Positions 46,405 to 56,413 of a stretch of DNA of 64,000 nt are shown here, piece by piece (position 1 is the stretch's first letter; each line of letters opens with the position of its first letter). This stretch comes from Puccinellia tenuiflora (lineage: Eukaryota; Streptophyta; Magnoliopsida; Poales; Poaceae): the NCBI GenBank assembly GCA_012064385.1, contig QRDG01000350.1, positions 1,429,177 to 1,493,176 on the forward strand. Direction: 5' to 3'. A program made the position numbers and the translations under genes. The notes beneath the pieces were generated by a model. It did no database searches and was not told where the DNA came from. It saw only the letters and a program-made list of their open reading frames with translations.

Positions 46405-47087
46405 AGGGCAACGACGAAGACGAGAAATTGGGAAGGAGGGATGGTGTGACCGGGATGTCTTCATTTTCCACGTCGACGAATCGACGGAATCAACTGGATT
46501 TTGGGACGGGAACACCGCCGCGGCGGCCACGGCGTCGACGACGACCGCGCCTTCGTCCACCATGGCCAGGAACAGCGCCGCGGCCTGGCGGAACAGGCCC
46601 AGCCGCGCGTGCCCGGTCACCATGGATGTCCAGGAGACCACGTCCGGCGCCAGGTCGCTGGAGAAGAGCGCGCGCGCGGCGCCTGCGGGGTAGAGCGCGA
46701 TGAGGCCGTCACAGACGCCGCGGTGGCTGCAGTCGAGGCCGAGCTTCGTGGCGTGGGCGTGCAGCGACGGCGCGGTCTCGTCGGGCGGCGCCGGGGACGT
46801 GGTGGCGAAGCCCTTTAGGACTGCCCGGAGCGCAGCCAGCGTCGTGAGGTGCGCCGCCAAGATTCGAAGTACGGTGCCGAGATTCGAAGTGCGGCGTAAA
46901 GCCGCCTTGGGCTTGCTGCTGTTGGCTTGCCGGGCGGGTGGATAAGGTGCATCCATGGCGATGGGGTCGTCGTGTCCAGCTGACGAGAAGGCAACGGGAA
47001 ATCTTTATTTCAGAGCCAACAACCATCATATACCACCAATATGAGAGGGCAACGACGAAGACGAGAAATTGGGAAGGAGGGATGGTG
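46405..47087. repeat. 42-bp direct repeats bracketing the PPR fragment
   Basis: Positions 46405-46446 and 47046-47087 are identical, beginning agggcaacgacgaagacgag and ending ggagggatggtg. They are 641 bp apart. Confidence 0.9.
46510..46956 (-). pseudogene. Truncated pentatricopeptide repeat (PPR) protein gene
   Basis: The frame starts MDAPYPPARQANSSKPKAAL and includes SLHAHATKLGLDCSHRGVCD and APDVVSWTSMVTGHARLGLF, which are PLS-class PPR motifs. PPR proteins bind organellar RNA for editing or processing. After about 149 codons the homology stops abruptly at AVAAAAVF and unrelated sequence follows, although the frame stays open to 46279. Only one to two repeats are left out of the ten or more expected, and the catalytic C-terminal domains are missing. 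A 42-bp direct repeat brackets the fragment. Confidence 0.65.
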
Positions 47088-47367
47088 GTCCCTAGCGATC
47101 GGTTGGTCACGGGAGAAAGAATCAAAGAATATAAAAAAGGCGTAGTGGCCTGGCAGCACTTTTCTACGCTAGGGCCGCAGGCTAGGGACTGCCACGCACC
47201 CAGAAATCCGGGACCAGTGCGACCAAAGAAGAAATACACAAAGCCAGTGGAAAACAAAGAAAAGAACAAAGGGAAAGTTTTGTGCAGCTCCGGGACCGAA
47301 TCCCAAGGGCACATGTGCGGCACAGATTGGTCTCTCTGCAATGTGTGTTCATATGAAATCTTTTAGC

Positions 47368-47368
<1 letters not shown>

Positions 47369-47396
<28 letters not shown>
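47369..47396. repeat. (AT)n microsatellite
   Basis: About 14 AT units. Confidence 0.95.
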
Positions 47397-47398
<2 letters not shown>

Positions 47399-47716
47399 CA
47401 ACTCGACCCCAACTGATTATCATTTCTGAAAACCAAGCGACCATCCTCATTTATGTAGGTTCTGTGCTGTGCTGTGCTGGAGTTGGGTCAACCAGTTCAT
47501 CATCACCACCATTCTTCTCTTCCAGGTCATCATGCACGGTAGTAAGCGATTAACACGGATGACAACACTCCATCTCCTTGCAACTTCTGGTATTAACTGC
47601 AACTGTTCTTCCCAATCATCTGTTGTTGAGGAACACGGCCCCACACGCTATGATCACGATCACGGCACGCACCCCCTGCATTTCATCGCCAAATTTAATT
47701 AACGGCAGGTGCAACC

Positions 47717-50700
47717 TCAAGGTACATGCGCCACGGAGGAGAGAAGAAGTAAGATGTGGCTTGCCTGGTTAATCAACCACCCATTCACCACCGGGGAATG
47801 TCGTGCCGAATACGCCGCGTCCCTCATGTCATCGCCACTGCTGCTCTGCTCCACAAGTTTTTGAAAGTACATATCAACATGAAGCTAAGAACACTGAGTA
47901 AAGCAAATAAAATAGAGTTAATGCCGTCATCAACATAAGTATAGTTCCTGCACCTTATCCATGTCTTCCCTCGCGTTCCATTCTACGTTCTCCGTTGCAT
48001 GTGCATGTCGGTGCTCGAGCTCAACGAGGTCTTTCAGCTGCTTGCTCGCGGTGGTGATGCAGAGGTGCGGATGGATCCAGGTGATGCTGGATACTGCAGC
48101 CACACGGTTCATCTGCTGCTGCTCCGGCGAGGAGGGACGGATGGAGCGATGGTGACGCTTCTCTGCAGATAGCTCCTCGGAGCGGATCGAGTCATTCTCT
48201 CCCACCGTGCTCTGCTTTCCTGCTCCGTCACGCCTGCTGGAGCTCCGTCTTCGGCTTTCAGATGTACTTGACACCCTGCTCTGTTTAAATGTGTTTGGTT
48301 TCTTGTTACCGAGCACAACTTGCTTTCCTGTCTTTGAACTGGAACCTGTACCAGCAGATGGCAAGGTCACATTCGCTTTGCCTGATGTCCCGGCCACAGG
48401 ATCCGTAGGGACTGGAGCGTTCAGTGATGATGCGCCAAGGGCAGAAGAAGGCTGGTGTGAAGAAACTGACAGCCCTTCCAATGAGTTCTCTGATTTGATC
48501 CTTGGTATCGAAGGCATGCCCTGCAGGCCGAGGAAAGACGGTGTAACTATACGTGCAATGTGTTGGGACTAGGTAACCATGCAAGTTTTCCTATCTCTAC
48601 AATATATATATATATATATCCATTTCGGTGAGGAGCAAATAAACGGTGTCTTTTTTTTCCAAAATGTGAGAACAGAATTTAGTTAACAAAGCGATTTTTA
48701 TCATATCGGGATGAGTAAAACACCTGTGGAGAGCTGCTTTCAAAGGCACTTATCATCTTCTTCACTGCACTACTTAGTCTACTCTCTGGTTTATCATGCC
48801 CTTTCTTGGAGTCAATAGGACTTTCAAGCTTTGAAGCGTTTCCACCACTTTGCAGCCGTAGGTCATTTGAAGCCGCCAAGTCTGAATCTACACTTACTCC
48901 AGAGAACACATCATTCTCTTTCAAATCGTCCAGCGACAGACTCTTCCGAAGCGTAAGTTGATCTCCATTGCTTGTGATGTCAGGGATCTCTTCTGTCTGC
49001 CCTTTAAACAATGCCACACTTACTACAGAGAAGGCATCCCTCTCTTTCAAATCATCCACTGACATGCTCTTCCGAAGGGTAAGTTGATCTCCTTTACTTC
49101 CAATATCAGAGATCTCTTGTGTCTCCTCTTTAGGCAATGGTCTGTCTGATAAAATTTGATACTGGTCTGTAAGAAACAGAACTCATACAAGCTGTTCATA
49201 TAAACTGCATATTTCTGTAGTAACTATTTTTTACAAACCAGCATTCCAAATACATACAAGTCCTAAGGAGATTAAGCAATGTACTAAGACAGTGATGAGG
49301 CATAAGTTCAATGAACCTACACACCTCAGTTGTAGGCCTATGTAACATCCCAAGACAGAATTCTAAGAAATGCTAATATATGGATTGACATGTTCTGAAC
49401 CTTCTACGAGACAAACTGATGCACTAATGCTTACGAGGTGTTCCATGGAACTCCCAAAGTGTGCTTGCAAAAAGACAGAAAACTGAAAATATCATTTGGT
49501 ACAAGTTACCTTGGAAATAGGGTCCATGGCCATTCCCAAGCAGCTCTTGCTGCTTTCGTTTCATTGCAGAGTTCCTCTGAACAAAAGGAGACAGTATGAA
49601 CACAGGTAACACACTTGAACTTAAGCTGAAGATTTTAAGAAAAAAGTTCTTCGAGTATTCATGAAAAGAGCATAAACCGTCAGAGGGGCACCTCACCATT
49701 TCTTGGACGCGCTTGCGGTCTTCATCACTGAGCAAGAACTGCAACTGGAGAATAATTGTCCCTCCACTGTCAAGAGTAAAAATAACCTCCATGGTTCCCA
49801 ACTCAACAATCGCCTTGGTATTCACATCTGTAATGATTTTCAGGAAACCATAATGCACATATACAGTAGGTGTGCTGATACAGGACAAGAAAATAATGAT
49901 GAAACAACGAAAGAACCTGTTTTTGATACCAAGTCCTTGTCTGCATCATAGAGCGTCATTACCATGCTATCACGAAGTGATGTAACTGGACTGCACATAT
50001 ATATTCCAAGTGTGAGACAACCTCAAAGTTTCCATTCAGGCACAATAAGGGCAGTCACGATGCACATTTTGTGGAAGTGGAAAGGTGAACAGTACGTGAA
50101 CATCAGTGAAGGCAGTATGAAAATGGGCTTACAAAGAGAAACCATCTTGTCCTATGTCTCCACTGTACTCTCTCTTGCCCACAGCAACTGCATTGAAAAC
50201 GATGCTCGTAAAAAATGGTAAGATTAGCAAACAGAAAGGGAAAAAGGAAAGAAAGTAGAGTAGAATCGGAAGATCACACCAACCTTCCAAGAATAGGGGA
50301 GTTGTGACAGGTGGCTGGATGTCTGCATAGCAAGAAACAAAAACGAACACCGTCAGTTCTGGCTTCCAGTAGAAACAGCATGATCTTTTGAGTTTTGTGA
50401 ACATATTTTTATGGCAGGACGGCAAGACGAATCACATGACTCATAAGAGAGGCATATAGGACTTGCCTGAGATCTTGATGCTGCCTGGCATCCTTGCTGA
50501 GCTCCTCCTGCTGGCCTGGCCTGGTGGTGCACAGACACCCCCCAATCCTGATCTGGAGCATGGAGGAGGAGAGAACACCCCAGAAGCTAACCAGTGGATG
50601 TTGTTCAGGCAGTTTGGATGTGTGGCTATCATCTATCAGTATGTCAACCACTTGGCCTCCTGGGACCACTGGAAAGAGCTTGGTTTTGGCTCATGCTATC

Positions 50701-50818
50701 ACAAACCTACCTGCAACACTCATCATCTTGACAGGTATAGAGATACTGACAATTGGCGGCTGCGACGATTCATCTTGGTTGCAAAGCAGGACATATATAG
50801 ATAGATGAGACTGAATTT
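47717..50818 (-). CDS. Uncharacterised plant protein gene, at least ten exons, 5' end unresolved
   Basis: Ten exons with matching phases were traced: 50818-50711, 50668-50579, 50322-50284, 50187-50133, 49990-49917, 49827-49697, 49576-49510, 49145-48724, 48520-47954 and 47884-47717 (stop TGA). They encode about 570 residues. The N-terminal part (VVPGGQVVDILIDDSHTS, VGKREYSGDIGQDGF, SLRDSMVMTLYDADKDLVSK) looks like a beta-rich, possibly C2-like domain. It is followed by ELGTMEVIFTLDSGGTIILQ, LLSDEDRKRVQEM and a long serine-rich charged region. A 42-residue internal duplication contains GDQLTLRKSMSVDDLKE and GDQLTLRKSLSLDDLKE. The C-terminus is hydrophobic (SHILLLLSSVAHVP). I do not recognise the function. 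The second exon's donor and the start codon are uncertain; only about 340 bp separates exon 1 from the next gene's stop. Confidence 0.65.
48602..48620. repeat. (AT)n microsatellite in an intron
   Basis: About nine AT units lie in the intron between the two large 3' exons of the uncharacterised gene. Confidence 0.9.
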
Positions 50819-51158
50819 CTGCTGATATGGAAACCGACAGGCTGAACACAACATCACTGTAAAGATGCAGAGACCAGGAACAAGCATGTTGAAGAACTCA
50901 TTGCCTTGAATAAAATCACAAGATCAACATAATCAACACTGGTTTGCATCCACAGAAACAACCCGAGATTGAACTAACTCCGGACACTGAGGTCGTCGAA
51001 TCCAGACGCCGGTTTCGACGATAACACGCACACACAACTAAGAACTAGCTAACCCAAACACACCATTCATTCACAGGAGATCACGCATCAGGCACAGATA
51101 GCAACTGATCCAATCAATCCAGGACGAGGACAGGCACAAGCTACATCCGGCTTCGGTT

Positions 51159-51603
51159 TCACGGCAGCCTTGGGAGGGAGTCGGCGCGGATGATCTCCTT
51201 GAGCAGGGCCTTCTCGTCGTCGAGCTTCTTCCTCTCCGCCGCGTCGCGCGGCCTCACCTTGCGCTTCTCGTCCAGCATCCACCTGTAGACCCGGCGCTGC
51301 TCGTCGTCGGGGATCGGCGGGAGCACCTTGGCGGGCGCGGCGACGGGCTCCGGAAGAGACTTGTCGGCGGACGAGGTCGACGACGCCGCGGCGGCGCCTT
51401 TGTCCTTGTAGTAGGTCCTGACGACCACGTAGGCTGCGAACGCATCGACATCAGCAGCAGGGGAGTGAGATCGAGAGGGGTCGGGGAAAGGGAGAGGGAG
51501 GGGGGAGGTGAGGTCAGGTTGTGCTGACCGCCGACGAAGAGGTTGACGGCGAGGAGGAAGGGGAACATCCGGCGCATGAATCCCTTCTTCGCCTCCACCA
51601 CTG

Positions 51604-51634
<31 letters not shown>

Positions 51635-51682
51635 AGCGGGGGCGCCCGGCGGCTTGGGCTTTGGCTTGCCGTGGGCGGCCAT
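51159..51682 (-). CDS. Small single-span membrane protein, two exons, unknown function
   Basis: Exon 1 (51682-51529) starts MAAHGKPKPKPPGAP, contains a run of prolines and then VEAKKGFMRRMFPFLLAVNL. The intron has GT-AG borders. Exon 2 (51433-51159) continues YVVVRTYYKDKG and ends with a charged helix (DEQRRVYRWMLDEKRKVRPR, AERKKLDDEKALLKEIIRAD). The total is 142 aa. One hydrophobic segment spans the exon junction (about residues 40-56), giving a proline-rich N-terminus, one membrane span and a basic, probably coiled C-terminus. The size and layout recall small organelle-membrane assembly proteins, but I cannot name a family. Its reading frame is intact, and an upstream GC-rich leader is typical of grass housekeeping genes. 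Confidence 0.75.
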
Positions 51683-51924
51683 GACAGAAGCGTGGATTTG
51701 GGGTTCGACGAGGAGGAGGAGACGACTCGGCGTCATATCCTACCTGTCAGTCAATGAAGCCGACGTGGCATGCCACGTGGACAAATGGTTTCTAATGGAT
51801 GATCGGTTTTAAGGATATCTTCTCTTCAAATGATTGATGGATTTAAGACAAGAACAAAAATTATTCTCGTCTTTTTTTGGGTGAAGGTGGCACTAGGCTG
51901 GTGATGGAACACCCATTTTAAATA

Positions 51925-52000
51925 TTCCCTCTATTTCAAAATAATGTGCATTTGATTCGCATATATCTAGATGCGTTTTAGTATGTAAGTTTATTCATTT
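51925..52000. mobile_element. Degenerate one-ended Stowaway-like sequence
   Basis: The stretch attccctctatttcaaaata and the following aatgtgcatttga resemble one arm of a Stowaway element, but no clear inverted partner was found. Confidence 0.35.
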
Positions 52001-52509
52001 TAGTCCGTATCTGGTCTACATTGACATCAAATATTTTGGGTCTAAAGATATCTCTCTCAGCCATTTGACAGGTAACTCCTAGATAAACTTGTCCATATCC
52101 AGTAGCACATACCAAAATATAGCAAACTCCAAAGAAGTAGTACAACCAACAGATAGCATGCTGTAAACTATAGAATCCTGGCCAAACTGATCTGCATCTG
52201 TGTAGCGTCAATTTCATTAGAAGTTTCAGTGCTTCCGTCGTCATCATCGCCAAAAATGATAATGTGATAGGCACTACCAGGTCCAGTATTGATTGTACTC
52301 TTCCCTTCATCTTACAGCAATTACAAACTCTTTCATGCGCACAGTGAAGTTAGCGATTAGTGTTGACACCGTTCAGTTGTTGTTAACAAGCGGGGAAGGT
52401 TACTTCATGCAAACAAATATAGACCATGCCATCTGCCTGCATGCTCAGATGGATCTAGACAAAAGGTTCACATTGCCCATCGACCTACACACACGCACGG
52501 CTACCATCA

Positions 52510-54985
52510 TCATCGCTTCTCCGGCGTCGTCCTCACGGGAACCCCCTTGTACATGCCCGCGCGCGACCGCAGGTCGTCCCGGCGCGGCCTCGCCACCTTG
52601 TTGTTGGGGTCGAACAGCAGCGCCTCCTCGAACGCCCGCAGTGCCGACTTGAGGTCCTTCTGCTGCTCGTACGCGTCCCCCAGGTTGTTCCACGCCGTCA
52701 CGTACCCAGGCTGCAGCTCCACCGCCTTCTCAAACTGCTTGATCGCCTTCTCCAGCTTGTTCTCACGCTTGTAGCTCACACCCAGCGCGTTGTACACCTG
52801 GTGTGTGCCCCCCAATGGCCAACAACAACAACACATCAGTAAGATTGTTTGTTTCAGACAACTCTGCTGCTGTACGTGGTTTAGGATATCTATTTTACCT
52901 GCGCGAGATCTTGCTCGTCTCTGTCCCATCTTTGGATCGCTTGCTGCAGATACTTGATGGCTGCTGGGTAGAACTTCCTCCGTAGCATCACTGCTCCGAG
53001 CTCAAAAAGTTCGGTAGCACTCCCCTCGCCACTCCTCACTTGTTCCTGTAGGAAACAAGTGAAAATGATAACCATACAAACCCAAAGGTCGTGAAAATGA
53101 ATTGGGCTTAAGAAAATACTGCAAAATGTAATCAGATTTAAGATCCCAACAACAACAAATACTGGAGATAGGCTCAAGTTGGTTTCAGTGGAGAATGGCG
53201 GGATGGCAGACAGGCCATCAACAACAACTTCGATAGTTATAAATACAGAGTAACTAAAACTTTTCAGACAACTGCTATAAATGCAGAGTCGAAGATTTGG
53301 AACATTTATACAAACTAAAAAAAATTCAGACAGCTGTTACAGAGTCGAAGATTTGGAACATTTATACGAACTAAAACTTTTCAGAGAGCTGTTATAAATG
53401 CAGAGTCGAAGATTTAACATAAGAACCAATACAGTCGATGATTTAACATGCTGGGACAGCACCAAACGGGGCAGGTATCTACTCTCCCTCTCCTGCTCCT
53501 CTCGTCTGATCCTCCTGCCTCTGCCCCTTGATCCATGGCCGGCATATCCCAGCAGTGAACCAATATCGCTAGTGGATCATGGGCCCACCTGCTCCCCAAA
53601 TATCCCGGTAGCTTTTGCGATATATATAATATTGGCCAACTGTAGTACAAATAAAGAATTGCTTACTTGCAAGTCTTTGGCAGAAAGATCGAGCTCCCTG
53701 CGGACAAGAACCTGACGGATGACGTAGAATGTACCGGTTCCAAGCAGTCCGAGTAGTATGAGCAGATATGAAAGCTGATTCCCAGCTCAAACAGCTCCCC
53801 GACCTCGTAAACCATATTTAACTTTGCTCCTTCACTAGACTGCGCCGATTGTGCAAAACTCAACCACGCCGTAGCACCGCAAGGAAGTATGCTAAGTTTC
53901 TGCATCAGGCTATTGTTTCGCTTTACATCCTCGTCGGAAGTGGGGGCAGAAGTTCCTGGTGTGAAGATGGCACATCATATGCACATGCATCAGTAAAAGC
54001 AACAATACAAAACCACAACCACTCCTAATTTAATCAGGGAACATATACAATTTAAGATGCACAAAAAGTCAAAGAGAACTCTTTTTAATACAATGACTCA
54101 AGGAAGTTCATGCATGCATGAGAGTGGACATGTTACGGAAGGGGCTTACCTTTTACTTGCGCTGAAACAAAAATCTCCTCTACTCTCGTGATGACCTGCC
54201 TTCCTTAGAAATAAGGAAACAAATCCCAAATAAGATTGGTTTTGAGACTGAAACAAGGTCGGTAGTTGTATCTGTAATTAAATAAGCATGAGGATAAAAG
54301 AAGGATCGTTGCATGTTTGAACGAACAACCATACAAGCTCAAGCCTAGTTTATGTAAAGTGATGGAGACTCTCCATCCTAGAGCATGGGAAATAATGCGT
54401 TATAAATAGTACGAAAAACTATGCGAAGAAGGAAAACTGAAGATTATACACAGTTATCCTAAAACGCACAGGATATAAGCTCCTAATTTCTTCAGAGAGA
54501 TGAGGAGGTCACAGGATGATACCTAACCGCGAAGCAGAGTGATAGATAATTCTCTTGGCATAAAGCTAAATTTTCCCGAATGAATACACAACGACCCGTG
54601 CGTGGTGTTTCGGCATAGAGAAACTACTATCTGTCTCAGTCACCCTTGGATGTCTGATTTTGCTCGGAAGCGCATGGCGTCAGTGACAGAATCGGCGGCA
54701 GGCATCGTGTTAACAGCTCCTTGGCTTGAAATCCTATGCTTGATAGGTAACTCTGGGTCTGGGGAAGTATAATCGAAAGGACTGACTGACTAGCAGGAAC
54801 CAGGTCGGCAGCAAACTAACACGCGCGCAGCCAAAGAAAGACAAGAACCATCGGCGGAAGCGGTTTTACCTGCCTGAGAAGGAGGACGCGGCGGCGGCGC
54901 GGGTGGGAGAGAAGGAAGACGACGCGGCGGAGGGCTTGGCGGGGAAGGCGAAGGCCCTGGCCGCGATCGGGAGGGAAGCAGCCAT
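52510..54985 (-). pseudogene. PYG7: PYG7-like TPR protein for photosystem I assembly, with a single-base frameshift
   Basis: PYG7 is a thylakoid TPR protein (related to cyanobacterial Ycf37) needed to assemble or stabilise photosystem I. Exon 1 (54985-54870) encodes a Ser/Ala-rich transit peptide (MAASLPIAARAFAFPAKPSA). Later exons are 54195-54150, 53955-53667, 53045-52899 and 52797-52510. Diagnostic stretches are YEVGELFELGI, GTGTFYVIRQVLVRRELDLS, SATELFELGAVMLRRKFYPA, GVSYKRENKLEKAIKQFEKA and AWNNLGDAYEQQKD. The membrane segment is broken: GGAATCAGC at about 53783 lacks one C compared with the expected GGAATCCAGC, so the frame shifts just before LSYLLILLGLLG. Phase between exon 1 and 54195 also needs an unseen exon (perhaps near 54650-54735). 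If the missing base is a sequence error, the gene would be functional. Confidence 0.8.
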
Positions 54986-55254
54986 CGGGGAGGGAGCGAG
55001 CGTACTGCGTCTGTGGGAGCTGGGGATAAGGCGAGAGAGAAAGAGCTACAGAGGGAGGGAGGGAGGAGAAGAAGCCTCGCGTTCATGGGCCGGGTTTGAG
55101 GGCTCCTATTCGCCTGCGCGGGCCTTGTTTTTTCCCCCTCATGATTTTCTTAGAAGCCCAGGGTTTTACTCTTCGCAGGAGAGTTTTTTCTTGGGAGAAA
55201 TTCGCAGCACAGTCTCAAAAAAAGGGTACAGTATAAAAACTGCACTGAATTCTA

Positions 55255-55335
55255 CTCCCTCCGATCCGATTTATATGAACTAAATATGTACAAATCATAC
55301 CACTACTTCCAACACTTCAATTGGATCAGAGGGAG
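55255..55335. mobile_element. Stowaway MITE
   Basis: The inverted ends CTCCCTCCGATCCGATTTAT and ATTGGATCAGAGGGAG are flanked by TA on both sides. The length is 81 bp, and it lies just upstream of the PYG7-like gene. Confidence 0.8.
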
Positions 55336-56227
55336 TAGAAAACAAGCTAGGATATGAAGGTTTTCGAATCAACTTAAAGTCTTATCAGGAGGTACTTATC
55401 ATCTGTGCGTGCTCTAGTTACTACCTAGTAACCTAATTGGTCTATCAATAAAGTCCGGTTAGTTGATACTGTTATCGTAAAACTACATTACATCAAGTTA
55501 TCTAATCATCTAACGAAATTGGATAGCATTTTTACTTCTCCAAAAAAAAGCACCATCTTAAGCTCGGCTTTTTTTTTCACTTCCACGACGGATTCCCCGA
55601 AAAGTTGTACATCCCAAAGAGAAGCCAGATCTCTAAGCCTAACCAAAATTTGAGCCGGCTTCTCCAATGAGCAAAACAATAAAAAGAACACACGAGGGCA
55701 ACGGAGGTAGGATTCGGGGCCAATGCTTATTGCTATAGGAGAGGTGCTTAGGTAAGCATTTCTCTAGTCCAAATAAGCACCAGTGCTTGGCACCAAAAAA
55801 CGATTTATTTTTCTAAACATAAACACCTCTATAAGCGCATTGTAGTACATGCTCTAAGGATGTCACGTCCTGCCCCCATTGGCTTCTGGTGGCCACTTAC
55901 AGCTACAAACACAACGCTTAGGAGTTCCAAACTTCCTTCTTTTTTGCATTCACCGACTGGAATTGTACATGACGACTCTCTAGTATCAGCATGGGTCTAC
56001 ACAGTTGGGGGATATGATCTGGCACGACAACGGCCTCCTTCACCTACCATCTATCTATCTAGACTGCAATGGAGCGAGCATTCTTTCCTTTTCCCCTCCA
56101 AAGGAATTGGCGCAGAAAAACAATAATCTAACTAACAAGTGAGCGAGCGACAATTAGCAACGCCAGTTTGGGTTCTGGAGCATTATCAGCAGCAGCTTCC
56201 TGCATATGGAACGTAGATTTTCTATCT
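55336..56227. other. Intergenic DNA, possibly part of a Helitron
   Basis: No gene is supported. The right part leads into a Helitron 3' terminus, so some of it may be Helitron body. Its 5' end was not located. Confidence 0.35.
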
Positions 56228-56257
56228 CCCGTTGCAACGCACGGGCATGTTTGCTAG
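56228..56257 (+). mobile_element. Helitron 3' terminus on the plus strand
   Basis: The sequence CCCGTTGCAACGCACGGG (56228-56245) forms a short hairpin with stem CCCGT and ACGGG, followed by eight bases and CTAG (56254-56257) and then T. This is the widespread grass Helitron end. The matching 5' TC end was not identified with confidence. Confidence 0.7.
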
Positions 56258-56413
56258 TAACTAATATAATACTAAACATGGTTTGATACTAAGAAAATAC
56301 AGCACATATTGGCTAATGATCCTGTAAACAGTATGTTTGCCATTAAACAAGCATACCTGTACAGTAATTATATTAGGGAGAAAAAGAGTTGCTCCATACA
56401 AACACCAGTCACG

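Noticed and set aside
48592..48625. Possible Helitron 5' end (TCTCTACAATATATATAT after A)
   Set aside because: It is mostly an AT microsatellite inside an intron of a gene whose exons on both sides splice in phase. Pairing it with the 3' end at 56257 is not supported.
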